A stretch of DNA of 64,000 nucleotides from UBA509 sp038729325. Its GTDB lineage: Archaea; Thermoplasmatota; Thermoplasmata; Thermoplasmatales; Thermoplasmataceae. Position numbers and translations under genes: made by a program. The notes under the pieces were generated by a model. The model was not told the origin of the DNA. It worked only from the letters and a program-made list of their open reading frames with translations, and ran no database searches. Below, in pieces: positions 26,065 to 35,575 of the stretch (positions are counted from its first letter, which is position 1; every line of letters begins with the position of its first letter). Location: NCBI GenBank assembly GCA_038729325.1, contig JAVYSG010000001.1, forward strand, positions 1 to 64,000, given 5' to 3'.

Positions 26065-26782
26065 CATCCTGCATTATGCCGGCATCCTTCACTCTGGATT
26101 TTATGTCAGCGGATACAACGAAATAATCTATCCTCCATCCTATATTTCTTGATCTTGCATTGTGCATATACGACCACCACGAATAATGTCCCGGTTCGCT
26201 GTTGAACATCCTGAAGGTGTCGATGTAACCGTCATCCAGGAACTCTGTCATCCATTCTCTCTCCTCCTTTGTAAAACCTGCATTATGCTCATTGCTTTTG
26301 GGATTTGCAATATCTATCTCCTTGTGGGCAACATTGAAGTCACCTGTTATGATAACGGGTTTCTTTTCTCTCAGCCCATTGCAGAACCTGTGGAACTCAG
26401 AGTTGAACGCAAGCTTATAATCAAGCCTTGTAAGTCCGCGCTGCGAGTTTGGAAAATAAACATTCAGAAAATAAAAATTGTCCAGCTCCAGTCCCATTAT
26501 CCTGCCTTCATTATCAAACTCAGGATTTCCGATCCCGCGAATGGGTATGGCAGGATGTATCCTTGAGAGTGTGAGAGTGCCGCTGTAGCCTTTTTTCTCG
26601 GCTGAATTGAGATATGCAGTATATCCGTCGGGTGACAGCTCTGCGGGTATCTGCCCCTGTGAGATCTTGACCTCCTGCATGGCCATTATGTCAGGAGATT
26701 CTTTCCGTATGAAGTCCGGGAGACCGGATTTCATTGCTGCCCTGAGGCCATTCACGTTCCATGATATCAGTTTGATTGACAT
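26018..26782 (-). CDS. xth: Exodeoxyribonuclease III / AP endonuclease
   Basis: A 254-residue ExoIII-family nuclease for base-excision repair. Catalytic motifs in order are LISWNVNGLRA, MAMQEVKIS (metal Glu), LNVYFPNSQ, ITGDFNVAH (Asp-Asn), YSWWSYMHNARSRNIGWRID and the final GSDHAPV (catalytic Asp-His). All are intact. The start MSIKLISWN at 26782 fits the family; a further eleven codons upstream are probably not translated. It overlaps purA tail-to-tail. Confidence 0.95.
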   Translation of the reverse strand: MSIKLISWNVNGLRAAMKSGLPDFIRKESPDIMAMQEVKISQGQIPAELSPDGYTAYLNSAEKKGYSGTLTLSRIHPAIPIRGIGNPEFDNEGRIMGLELDNFYFLNVYFPNSQRGLTRLDYKLAFNSEFHRFCNGLREKKPVIITGDFNVAHKEIDIANPKSNEHNAGFTKEEREWMTEFLDDGYIDTFRMFNSEPGHYSWWSYMHNARSRNIGWRIDYFVVSADIKSRVKDAGIMQDVKGSDHAPVYLVLDY

Positions 26783-27142
26783 TGGAAGTGTATCAGTGCG
26801 GAACGTTAAAAACATTTACCGCCTCTGTTAAAAATCTGGCAGGGTACACTGCAAAGGAGTTGCGGCGACGCCCCATTATACCACCGGCAGCTGATTGTTA
26901 TCAATAATTTACCGGAAATTTATGCCAAATCTACCTGGGAAAAAGCGCAGCTGTGAACAATGACACATGGAACAGGAACGCATGCGGATTGAGCATCCAT
27001 GGGAATTTGAGCACACACCATCCAACTGAATGACAGAATCGATCCAACATTTCCTCGGTCCATAATTCAGGCTGGTACTCACGTTTACATTTCTGAAATA
27101 TCGAATCAAAAGACTTAATCAAATTAAAGTGATATTGCCAGT
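26783..27142. other. Intergenic stretch, no gene seen
   Basis: 360 bases between divergent xth and urocanase genes. Open frames of 66 and 90 codons on the minus strand have no recognisable protein character. The last 40 bases before the urocanase ATG are AT-rich (gacttaatcaaattaaag) and probably hold its promoter. No hairpin longer than a few pairs stands out. Confidence 0.35.
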
Positions 27143-28837
27143 ATGACTGTTGAGAAAGAATTTGATGCTCCGAGAAAAATTGAACATGTGATACACGCTC
27201 CACATGGGAGTGAACTCCATACCAGAGGCTGGGGGCAGGAGGCTGCCATGAGGCTTCTGATGAATAACCTCGACCCGGATGTGGCCATGGACCCTGACAA
27301 CCTGATAGTTTACGGAGGCAAGGGGAAAGCTGCCAGAAGCTGGGAAGCCTTCAATGAGATCATAAGCATGCTGAAGGAACTTTACAATGATGAGACACTC
27401 CTTATACAGTCCGGAAAACCTGTTGGTGCATTCAAGACCTCAAAATGGGCGCCCCGCGTTCTCATAGCAAACGCACAGATCGTCCCCCGGTGGGCTACAG
27501 ACGACGTATTCTGGGATCTGGAGCGCAGAGGCCTGACCATGTTCGGTCAGATGACCGCAGGAAGCTGGATTTATATTGGATCGCAGGGAGTTCTTCAGGG
27601 AACTTATGAAACACTGGCTGCCATTGCAAGGAAGGATTTTAATTCCAGAGATCTGCGTGGAAAGTGGTTTCTCACCGCTGGTCTTGGAGAAATGGGCGGG
27701 GCACAGCCTCTTGCAATAACCATGAACAATGGTGTTGGCATAGTTGTTGAGGTAAATCCTGAGAAGATCCACAGAAGAATTAAAGGAAAATATCTCGACA
27801 CATGGACGGACAGCCTTGAGGAGGCGCTGAAGATGAAGGATGAAGCAGTCCAGGCTGGAAAACCTCTTTCCATAGGACTTCTGGGGAATGCTGCTACAGT
27901 TTATTCTCAGCTCATGTCCATGAAGGTTGTGCCTGATGTGGTATCTGATCAGACAGCTGCCCATGACCTCAACCTTGGATACATTCCAGAAGGTTACACT
28001 GTTGAATCTGCTGCAGATTTCCGGGATCACGATCCTGATGGTTACCGCAGAGCAGTATATGCCTCCATTGTGAAAGAAACAGGCGCGATGCTATGGTTCA
28101 AGCAGAATGGATCAAAGGTGTTTGACTATGGCAACAATCTGAGGACTCGGGCCAGGGAAGGCGGACTGAAGAACGCATTCGACATACAGGGCTATGTTCC
28201 AGCCTACATAAGGGATCTGTTTGCCGTAGGCTCCGGCCCGTTCCGCTGGGTTGCCCTCTCCGGTGATCCTGAGGATATTTACAGGATTGATGAAGCCATA
28301 ATTGAAAATTTCAGTTATGACGAACATCTGGTAAACTGGATTAAACTTGCCCGGGAAAAGGTTAAATTTCAGGGACTGCCGGCAAGGATATGTTATGCCG
28401 GTTATGGAATGAGGGAGAAACTTGGCCTTATGATGAATGAAATGGTGCGCAAGAAGATCGTGTCTGCACCCATAGCCATAGGCAGAGACCATCATGACAC
28501 GGGATCTGTGGCATCACCATTCAGGGAAACAGAAGGTATGAAGGATGGAAGTGATGCAATTGCTGACTGGCCCATTTTGAATGCCCTGCTAAATGCATCT
28601 TCTGGGGCCACTTGGGTGTCCGTGCACCATGGTGGCGGAACAGGGATTGGCAATTCAATCCATGCCGGATTTGTCCTTGTGGTGGACGGTACTGCGGAAG
28701 CGGATGAGAAGGTTTCAAGAGTGCTGAATGCTGATCCCGGCATAGGCGTAATAAGGCATGCAGATGCCGGATATTCCAGTTCCAGGGATCTCATCAGGTC
28801 AGGGGTAAGGTTCAAGGTACCCCTGGATGAATATTAA
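27143..28837 (+). CDS. hutU: Urocanate hydratase (urocanase)
   Basis: A 564-residue NAD-dependent urocanase that hydrates urocanate to imidazolonepropionate in histidine breakdown. RGWGQEAAMRLLMNNLDP opens the protein, with YGGKGKAARSW, MTAGSWIYIGSQG and the NAD-binding TAGLGEMGGAQP. The conserved Cys lies in ARICYAGYGMR, and RDHHDTGSVASPFRETE and SVHHGGGTGIG complete the active site. Length matches the family (about 550-570). The other hut genes (hutH, hutI) are not within this window, so the gene stands alone here. Confidence 0.95.
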   Translation: MTVEKEFDAPRKIEHVIHAPHGSELHTRGWGQEAAMRLLMNNLDPDVAMDPDNLIVYGGKGKAARSWEAFNEIISMLKELYNDETLLIQSGKPVGAFKTSKWAPRVLIANAQIVPRWATDDVFWDLERRGLTMFGQMTAGSWIYIGSQGVLQGTYETLAAIARKDFNSRDLRGKWFLTAGLGEMGGAQPLAITMNNGVGIVVEVNPEKIHRRIKGKYLDTWTDSLEEALKMKDEAVQAGKPLSIGLLGNAATVYSQLMSMKVVPDVVSDQTAAHDLNLGYIPEGYTVESAADFRDHDPDGYRRAVYASIVKETGAMLWFKQNGSKVFDYGNNLRTRAREGGLKNAFDIQGYVPAYIRDLFAVGSGPFRWVALSGDPEDIYRIDEAIIENFSYDEHLVNWIKLAREKVKFQGLPARICYAGYGMREKLGLMMNEMVRKKIVSAPIAIGRDHHDTGSVASPFRETEGMKDGSDAIADWPILNALLNASSGATWVSVHHGGGTGIGNSIHAGFVLVVDGTAEADEKVSRVLNADPGIGVIRHADAGYSSSRDLIRSGVRFKVPLDEY

Positions 28838-29046
28838 ATCTCCAACCCCCTTATTCTTCATGGAATCCAGAAAATTGTTCTGCGGGTTTAATCTGATTGT
28901 CGTATATCCTGGACGGAAATCCCATTTCATATTTGGAAAGAGAAAATTTCATTGAATGACCGGCAAAACCACAACGCAGCTCCGGATTTTTATGGATCAA
29001 TGGGAGTTTGGAGCGGAAATAAAATTTATTATTGTGGAATATATAA

Positions 29047-29355
29047 TTATCCTTTCCATATGCCTATACCGAAACCTATCACAAAGAGAACTATGGAGAA
29101 TGTAACACCGACTGTTCCGAAATTGAGCTGGTTGAAGAATGTTGAAAGGGATGAATATATCTGCGAAGTTGGAATGCTTGGAATGAATGTAAGCCCAAGA
29201 AATGAGGCCAGGATAAACGCCACTACTATAAGGACCACAGATATCAGGGCTTTTTTTATGGCAAGCCCGAACAGCAACCCATCTAAAAATCCCAGCAAAA
29301 TGGTTATATATATAGCATAAGGCTCCAGGCCGGCTGGATAGATTAGAGATGTCAT
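29047..29355 (-). CDS. Small membrane protein, three hydrophobic segments
   Basis: A 102-residue very hydrophobic protein with three likely transmembrane helices (about residues 13-33, 35-58 and 78-100) and few charged residues (acidic E11, basic KK35). The end WKG is typical of a cytoplasmic tail. I do not recognise a family. A TATA box (minus-strand TTTATATATAATA, 29385-29397) lies 30-42 bases ahead of the ATG, so it is probably expressed with almost no leader. Overlapping plus-strand frame 28952-29320 is its shadow. Confidence 0.65.
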   Translation of the reverse strand: MTSLIYPAGLEPYAIYITILLGFLDGLLFGLAIKKALISVVLIVVAFILASFLGLTFIPSIPTSQIYSSLSTFFNQLNFGTVGVTFSIVLFVIGFGIGIWKG

Positions 29356-29403
29356 AGAGATTAACCTGTCTGCCTTATCCCAAGTATTATATATAAATCT
29401 TGT

Positions 29404-29432
29404 CAGACATCTTAACTTTGTTCAAATGTCTG
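29404..29432. promoter_or_regulatory. Inverted repeat upstream of the small membrane protein promoter
   Basis: The perfect 7-base inverted repeat CAGACAT/ATGTCTG, with a 15-base spacer, lies immediately upstream of the TATA box for the 29047-29355 gene. The 22-base centre-to-centre spacing is about two helical turns, which suits a dimeric regulator. It is a candidate operator or activator site only. Confidence 0.3.
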
Positions 29433-29622
29433 CTTCCTCATGTTTCATTGCAATTTTAGACCGGTTTATCGCTTATAGGGATGGGTTTCTGAGCCATTGC
29501 CAGCCCATGCAACCTGAATTGTACCCCACTGTGCCGCATTGAATTTCAGGAATTTTAAGATGATGAATCAGCTCAGCTTCAGTAATCCGTCCGGAAGCTT
29601 AGCTCCTTCACAGGTAAATCCA

Positions 29623-30816
29623 CTAGCCTGCGGCTTGTTCTGGTGCATGGGTATCAATTCTCCCGGCAATCAGCAGGAACGAAAGAATGAACGCAGCAGC
29701 AACAAGTGTGGATGTTATGACAACTCCGTAAACAGGAGAGGCAAGGAAGAAAACGCCGAAAAATGTTGGTATCAGAGCTACTCCCAGATTAGTGGCAACA
29801 CTGTACATGGATGTTGAGAATCCGGCCCTGGCAGGATCTTCCACATACCTTGTTGTCGACGTCATTGCCATGGACCAGAAGGCATTCCCGAAGAAACCGA
29901 ACATGAAGAAAGCTGCAAGCAATACATTGAAATTGGAGGTGAATGCAAGAAAGTATGTCAGAATTATTATTGAAACCAGTGATAATGCTGAAGAGATAAC
30001 CATTCCAGCACGTATCAGCCTGAACTTTTCAAAAAGCGGAGGCAGTAATATGGCTCCAAGGGCTGACCCCAGGAATGCCAGCCCCGACATTGCACCGCCA
30101 TAAGCCAGAGCAGTCCCTTCGCTTACGTTGTGATGTATCAGTGCTGTTGAAGCTATCCCGCCGAACATCACTGAGAATGCAGATATGATCAGACCTACAT
30201 ACCAGTTCTTGATCATTCCTGGCCTGAAAGCCCCACGGAGAGATTTGCCAGCATATTCCTCAGGATATGTTCTGGATCCCAAAGGCAGAACGGCAAGAGC
30301 AACGATTGCAAGCACGGCATCAAGCATGAAAATGCCGGGTATGCTGTCCTTAAACAGTGCAAACAGAGACGGAGTCAGTAGCGCACCAGCCGACATCCCC
30401 AGAAACAGTATTCCCACACTGACTCCAATAACTGTATTGGTTCTCTCCCGGTTTATGGACTGAGCCAGCGCTCCAACCGGACCCAGCGCCAGAGGATATG
30501 CTGATGCGGCAATGATCTGACCCAGGAAAAGCACTGCATAGTCAGGGGAGATCGACCTTATTATCAGACCGACAACCGACAGGGAAGCAGAAATTATGAG
30601 AGAAATCCTTACGGAATATTTAGCAGACAGATATCCTGAGAGAAGAGCAAAGGCCACCATTGCGTAGCCATAGAGCGATATGAGAAGCAATATTGATGCT
30701 GTATCCACAGCATAATGTGCAGAAAGATCCGGCAAAATCGGCGAAAGTGTGAACCATCCGAAACCTATGGTAAAATTCAGGAACCAGTAAGGGAGCAGGC
30801 TTACGTATCTGTTCAT
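29623..30816 (-). CDS. MFS transporter
   Basis: A 397-residue major facilitator with twelve hydrophobic segments. It begins MNRYVSLLPYWFLNFTIGFGWF, and the helix 2-3 loop contains GYLSAKYSVR, equivalent to the family motif. The central loop (GSRTYPEEYAGKSLRG) separates two halves. Substrate unknown. An AT-rich element (aatattaaat on the minus strand, 30842-30850) lies 26-34 bases before ATG 30816, again pointing to a leaderless transcript. It is divergent from the nucleotidyltransferase gene. Confidence 0.8.
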   Translation of the reverse strand: MNRYVSLLPYWFLNFTIGFGWFTLSPILPDLSAHYAVDTASILLLISLYGYAMVAFALLSGYLSAKYSVRISLIISASLSVVGLIIRSISPDYAVLFLGQIIAASAYPLALGPVGALAQSINRERTNTVIGVSVGILFLGMSAGALLTPSLFALFKDSIPGIFMLDAVLAIVALAVLPLGSRTYPEEYAGKSLRGAFRPGMIKNWYVGLIISAFSVMFGGIASTALIHHNVSEGTALAYGGAMSGLAFLGSALGAILLPPLFEKFRLIRAGMVISSALSLVSIIILTYFLAFTSNFNVLLAAFFMFGFFGNAFWSMAMTSTTRYVEDPARAGFSTSMYSVATNLGVALIPTFFGVFFLASPVYGVVITSTLVAAAFILSFLLIAGRIDTHAPEQAAG

Positions 30817-30950
30817 CGCGTGATACTGATATGCACTGTGGATTTAATATTTCCCCAACATTCCTTCATTTTCCTCCCATCACAACGGTCCGTGCAGGTC
30901 TTTTATATCACTCGCCGCAAAGTTAATGTCCAATTTAATGCTATTAATCT

Positions 30951-32048
30951 ATGTCACTGAAAGCTGTTGTTATGGCGGGAGGCAAAGGAACACGACTGAG
31001 ACCCATAACTTACTCCATACCAAAGCCACTTGTGCCCATAGCTGGAAAACCATGCATAGGATATGTTCTTGATTCCTATTATGAGGCTGGAATTAAGGAT
31101 GCAATCATAACTGCAGGTTACAAATTCGAATCACTGATCAGGGGTGTGCTCCAGTTCAAGCAGTCTGATCAAAATATACTGTTTTCAGTGGAGAAAGAGG
31201 CCGCAGGAACAGCAGGCAGCATTAAGCTCATATCCAAATTCATTGATGATACATTTGTGATTGGAAGCGGGGACACGCTGATAGACTTCAACGTGGCAAA
31301 AATCGTGGAATTTCACAGGAAATCAAAGGCCAAAATAACCATTGTCCTTACAACAGTTGAAGATCCGTCACAGTTCGGGATAGTGGAGATGAAGGACAAC
31401 CTCATAACCAGATTCCTTGAAAAGCCAACTCCGGATCAGGCCTTTTCAAATCTCATTAATGCAGGCCTTTATATCATGGAACCGGAGATACTTGACTATA
31501 TCCCGGCTGGGCAACCATTTGATTTTGCAAAACAGCTCTTTCCACTGCTTCTGGGTGAGGGGGTGAAGATACATGGATATATAGGCGAAGGCACGTGGCT
31601 GGATACTGGAAGGCCCAATGACATGATAAGGGCAAATCAGCTGATGACAGAGAAATATGGAACCACCATGAACGGTGAGAAACTTTCCGGGAAGCTCATT
31701 ATAAATAGCTTCATGAAGGATCTGAGAGGAGCGGATATCCAGGGACCCACATACATAGGGTCGTCGGTCAGAATTGGCAAAGGCACGATCATAAGGAAAA
31801 GTGCAATATATGACAATGTTCAGGTTGGTGAGAACGTTCTCATAGAGGATTCCATCCTTATGGACAACGTTAAGGTCAATGACGGATCAAAGCTTGTGAA
31901 ATCCGTAATAATGAAGGGCACTTCAATTGATAAATCATGCGAGGTGCACGAAAGCGTCCTGGCCCCTCAGCTTAAACTTCAGAGTAATTCCAGGGTATAT
32001 AACGTGTCCCTCTCTTCTGACGTTATTGAGGAGGAAAACTCTTCCTGA
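30951..32048 (+). CDS. Sugar-1-phosphate nucleotidyltransferase with beta-helix
   Basis: A 365-residue two-domain enzyme. The N-terminal NTP-transferase domain has VVMAGGKGTRLRPITYSIPKPL, GSGDTLIDFN, EDPSQFGIVEM, FLEKPTP and LINAGLY. The C-terminal left-handed beta-helix (from about residue 245) shows hexapeptide repeats such as GPTYIGSSVRIGKGTIIRKS. It is related to archaeal GlmU-like, glucose-1-phosphate thymidylyl- and mannose-1-phosphate guanylyltransferases. GDP- or UDP-sugar supply for glycolipids is likely, and the exact sugar is open. It is more canonical than the 5863-6801 paralogue. Confidence 0.88.
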   Translation: MSLKAVVMAGGKGTRLRPITYSIPKPLVPIAGKPCIGYVLDSYYEAGIKDAIITAGYKFESLIRGVLQFKQSDQNILFSVEKEAAGTAGSIKLISKFIDDTFVIGSGDTLIDFNVAKIVEFHRKSKAKITIVLTTVEDPSQFGIVEMKDNLITRFLEKPTPDQAFSNLINAGLYIMEPEILDYIPAGQPFDFAKQLFPLLLGEGVKIHGYIGEGTWLDTGRPNDMIRANQLMTEKYGTTMNGEKLSGKLIINSFMKDLRGADIQGPTYIGSSVRIGKGTIIRKSAIYDNVQVGENVLIEDSILMDNVKVNDGSKLVKSVIMKGTSIDKSCEVHESVLAPQLKLQSNSRVYNVSLSSDVIEEENSS

Positions 32049-32069
32049 TCCGGTAATAAATTTTCAGGA

Positions 32070-32957
32070 TTAGAGGAACCCTGCTTTCTGTAGAATGAGC
32101 AGGTCTTCAGTTGTGAGCTGCTCGCCATTCTTGAACTTTTCAAAGAGCTCTGTTGCCCTGCTCTGCAGTTCTCCTTCCTTTTCCTTCTTCTTTGTAGCCC
32201 TCGTTTTTGTGCGAAGGCTTGAAATGACCTTTTCAAGATCCCTGAGATCGTTCTTGGCCTGTATAAATGCTTCATGCTCTTTGGTTGATTCCTGGCTGAA
32301 CTTGATAAAAAGCTCGTGATACTCATCTGCTTTCTTTCTGGTTTCATCCAGATCCTGAAGGTCACTGTTGATTTCCTCGCTCAGTTTCGTAATTCTGGCA
32401 GAAATTTCATCAATCTGAACTTTCAAAGCTTCCCCGGCTTTCCTCTCGGCAGTTATTTTCTGATTCAGATCCCTTACTGAATCATTATTCTCGAGTTCTT
32501 TTTCCCTGATCTGCCTTATCTGTTTGATTTCATTTGTGAGCTTTCTGATTTCGTGGACAACTTTCTTCTCCTCGTCCTTACCCAGCTCGGTTGTCTGCTG
32601 CTTAATCTCAAGGCGCTGCAGCTCTTTCTCCTTCATCCTGAGGCTCTGTTTGTCAACGCCCTCAACATTTGTTTCCTGCCTGACCTTTCTATAATCTTTC
32701 CTCAGTTCAGAGAGATTGGCATAATGTTCTTCTTTTTCTGCGCGCAGCTTCTGGACCTGTTCTATGAGATCATTCTTCTCAGCTATTTTCTTCTTAACTT
32801 CGTCACGCATTTCGTGAACCTTATTGTTAAGAATATCTCTCTCTTCAGCATATCTGTGGCTTTCGGCAGCAGCCTCATCTCTTTTCTTGATGTGCTCTTC
32901 CACTATTTGCCGAATAACCTCCCTTTTTCCTTCAAATTCATCGAGAAGCTCACTCAT
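32070..32957 (-). CDS. Archaeal coiled-coil protein (COG1340-like)
   Basis: A 295-residue protein that is almost wholly charged heptad sequence (for instance EEHIKKRDEAAAESHRYAEE) from residue 10 to about 265. A short C-terminal cap follows: LFEKFKNGEQLTTEDLLIL QKAGFL. That cap and the length match a widespread archaeal coiled-coil family (COG1340) of unknown role; SMC-like or ribosome-related functions have been guessed. Start at ATG 32957 (MSELLDEFEGKR), with a further in-frame ATG at 32966. It is convergent with the nucleotidyltransferase gene, 21 bases apart. Confidence 0.8.
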   Translation of the reverse strand: MSELLDEFEGKREVIRQIVEEHIKKRDEAAAESHRYAEERDILNNKVHEMRDEVKKKIAEKNDLIEQVQKLRAEKEEHYANLSELRKDYRKVRQETNVEGVDKQSLRMKEKELQRLEIKQQTTELGKDEEKKVVHEIRKLTNEIKQIRQIREKELENNDSVRDLNQKITAERKAGEALKVQIDEISARITKLSEEINSDLQDLDETRKKADEYHELFIKFSQESTKEHEAFIQAKNDLRDLEKVISSLRTKTRATKKKEKEGELQSRATELFEKFKNGEQLTTEDLLILQKAGFL

Positions 32958-33188
32958 ATGGACCAATCAGCGTAGAAGCTTACTGTGAATGCCAGCACCC
33001 AATAAATAACTTTCGTAAAAATTTTCCTGAAATACGCTTTTTAATTAATTGATTATGTGCACCTGTAGTTGCAGAAAATGCCTTGTTGAACTGTTAATCT
33101 GGACGGCTGATTCGACCTGCTTGTCCTGAATGAATGTGGCATGTATGAATCTTGCGGGAGTTTTATACAACGTTGCAATTTAACCTGC

Positions 33189-34622
33189 ATGGTTAAAAGG
33201 CCGCGTATCCTGCAGGTGGTTGGGACCTCTTCCAGCTCCGGTAAAAGCACCGTTGCTATGGCTCTTTGCAGGTACTTTTCTGATCTGGGGTACAAGGTGA
33301 GCCCATTCAAGTCTGTGAACATGTCACTTAATTCAATATCAATTGAGGGAGGATTCGAAATATCAAGATCACAATGGCTTCAGGCCAGGGCTGCCAGAGC
33401 AGAGCCTGAAAAAGAGATGAATCCAATCCTGCTCAAGCCTGAGGGAGGGGGCAGGTCTCAGGTGATTGTGCTCGGAAAGAGTATGGGAACCATGGATCAG
33501 GAAAGTTATGCCAGGTTCCTTTCATCGGATGGAAAATGTATTGTGAAACGCTCCCTTGAATATCTCGCAGGAAAATTCGATATCGTAATTGCTGAAGGGG
33601 CAGGATCTCCCGCTGAAATCAATATTTTTGACAGGGATCTGGCAAACATGTTCGTGTCAGAAATCCATGAAACACCTGCACTTCTTGTGGCAGATATTGA
33701 AAAAGGTGGCGTTTTTGCCTCAATATACGGTACGGTGAAATTGATGCAGAGACCGGATCTCCTGAAGTGGATCGTTATAAACAAAATGAGGGGCGCATCT
33801 GAACTGCTGAAAAGTGGGATTGAAGATATTGAAAGAATGACCGGGAAGAAGATCATAGGTGTTATACCATTTACCCCCTTCCGGCTCCCTGGCGAGGATT
33901 CACTCGATTATGACGGCTCTGGATCATCAGGAGGCAGGATCTGCGTTATCCGCTATCCGCAGATGGAAAACTACAGCGACGTTGATCCTCTGATAACTTC
34001 CGGTGTCGGATTCTCGTACATAACGTCACCTGATCAGTATAGGTCGGCAGGTTGCAGAGCCCTTCTGCTGCCAGGGTCCAAAAATGTCCAGAGTGACCTG
34101 GATTTCCTGTTTCGAACCGGACTTGCCGACACAATACGCCAGCATGCGCAGGATAAGAAAAATATACTGGGTATCTGCGGTGGATTCCAGATGCTTGGAA
34201 ACCATATTGAGGATCCAGCGGGGATACAGATTTCCGGGAAATCCTTAATGGGTCTCGGACTTCTGGACACAGATACGGTGTATGAGAGAGAGAAAACTGT
34301 GAGAACCGTGCTGTATGGCCCTTATGACAGCAGTAAAGATGAGATTATGAGAAAGGGATACGAAATTCATTATGGAACTGTTACCAGTGGATCAAGACCA
34401 CTTCTCCGGACAGATCATGGACCCGAGGGTGCAGTGTCTGAATCTGGAAATGTGATGGGGACAAACGTTCATGGCGTCCTTGAACACAATTATATCCTAT
34501 CTTTACTGTCAGGCTTATCCATAAAGATGAATTATGAAAGCGAAATGGAAAAAAATATAGATTTATTTACCAAAGCTTTTATTGAGAGCGTCGATCTTGA
34601 GATAATAAAGAGATCGTTATAA
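33189..34622 (+). CDS. cobQ: Cobyric acid synthase
   Basis: A 477-residue glutamine-dependent amidotransferase that amidates (adenosyl)cobyrinic a,c-diamide to cobyric acid. The ATP-binding domain has VVGTSSSSGKSTVAMAL and SVNMSLNS. AEGAGSPAEINIFDRDLAN is diagnostic for CobQ. The glutaminase domain has the nucleophile in ILGICGGFQMLG and the triad His in GTNVHGVLEHN. ATG 33189 is chosen because the protein begins with the first strand; a 16-codon upstream extension is unlikely. Its TAA overlaps the cobD ATG by one base. Confidence 0.95.
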   Translation: MVKRPRILQVVGTSSSSGKSTVAMALCRYFSDLGYKVSPFKSVNMSLNSISIEGGFEISRSQWLQARAARAEPEKEMNPILLKPEGGGRSQVIVLGKSMGTMDQESYARFLSSDGKCIVKRSLEYLAGKFDIVIAEGAGSPAEINIFDRDLANMFVSEIHETPALLVADIEKGGVFASIYGTVKLMQRPDLLKWIVINKMRGASELLKSGIEDIERMTGKKIIGVIPFTPFRLPGEDSLDYDGSGSSGGRICVIRYPQMENYSDVDPLITSGVGFSYITSPDQYRSAGCRALLLPGSKNVQSDLDFLFRTGLADTIRQHAQDKKNILGICGGFQMLGNHIEDPAGIQISGKSLMGLGLLDTDTVYEREKTVRTVLYGPYDSSKDEIMRKGYEIHYGTVTSGSRPLLRTDHGPEGAVSESGNVMGTNVHGVLEHNYILSLLSGLSIKMNYESEMEKNIDLFTKAFIESVDLEIIKRSL

Positions 34623-35575
34623 TGAATCCTGCATCCCTTGAAATCACCATCACTGTCCTTATCGGGGCAGTGGTGCTTGACTTCGTTTTCGGAGACCCAA
34701 GGAGATATCTCAATCCCGTAACGCTCATCCGAAGGGTTTCTACTTTCTTTGAGGCATTTTTCAGGACCTACAGCCACCGCATAGCTGCGGGGGCACTTTT
34801 CACAATTTTCATATCTGCACTTTTTGCAATACCGTTTACTGGTTTGCTAATCCTTATTTCAAGAGTGCTGATCATTCAGGCAATCGTTGGCATAATACTG
34901 TTTAAGGGACTTTTTTCTGTAACCAGCCTGAGTGACAGGGTAAATCCCATAATAACTTCGCTTGAAAGTGGTGCGGTGGAAGATGCCGCGGTTTACGCAT
35001 CTCACATTGTTAAGAGGGACCTTACAGGCCAGGATTCACCACACATAGCCTCTGCGGTCATTGAAACCATATCCAACACCTTACTTAATGAGGTTGTATC
35101 TCCCCTGTTTTATTTTTCTGTCCTCGGGATAATAGGATCACTGGTAGCCAGAGTCGTTGATATCCTTGACGGCATGGTGGGACAGAAAAACCGCAGAAAC
35201 TTCTATTTTGGCCACTGGCCGGCTGTGTTCCACACGATGCTGAATTATATTCCCGCACGTATATCGGCATTTCTCGTGCTTCTGGGTTCAGAGTTCCTTA
35301 ACTACAGGGTGAGCAATGTACCATTCAAGGCCATGAGACTTGCCACTGACAGCCCGGGTGAGGGATGGGTCATAGGTGCCATGGCGGCATCGCTTAACCT
35401 GAGGATGGAGAGGGTTGGACATTACGTTATGAACGAAACCGGATTCGACCCATCCGTTGGTGACATAAGGAGGGCAATGCGTGTCTATTATGTGTCGTTC
35501 TACGTTATGCTGATTCTGGTTGCCATTCCCATAATACTCTTGCTCTATTTTGGCGGGTTCTACCCCTTAAACTGA
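34622..35575 (+). CDS. cobD: Adenosylcobinamide-phosphate synthase CobD/CbiB
   Basis: A 317-residue membrane enzyme with four to five hydrophobic segments that joins adenosylcobyric acid to the aminopropanol (phosphate) arm. GAVVLDFVFGDPRRYLNPVTLIRR at the N-terminus is the DxxxGDP...P signature. KRDLTGQD and the LNEVVSPLFYF segment are conserved, and the last residues form a membrane helix. It is coupled to cobQ. Together with CbiZ this pair can rebuild cobinamide from salvaged corrinoid. Its 3' end overlaps convergent pyrF by nine bases. Confidence 0.93.
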   Translation: MNPASLEITITVLIGAVVLDFVFGDPRRYLNPVTLIRRVSTFFEAFFRTYSHRIAAGALFTIFISALFAIPFTGLLILISRVLIIQAIVGIILFKGLFSVTSLSDRVNPIITSLESGAVEDAAVYASHIVKRDLTGQDSPHIASAVIETISNTLLNEVVSPLFYFSVLGIIGSLVARVVDILDGMVGQKNRRNFYFGHWPAVFHTMLNYIPARISAFLVLLGSEFLNYRVSNVPFKAMRLATDSPGEGWVIGAMAASLNLRMERVGHYVMNETGFDPSVGDIRRAMRVYYVSFYVMLILVAIPIILLLYFGGFYPLN

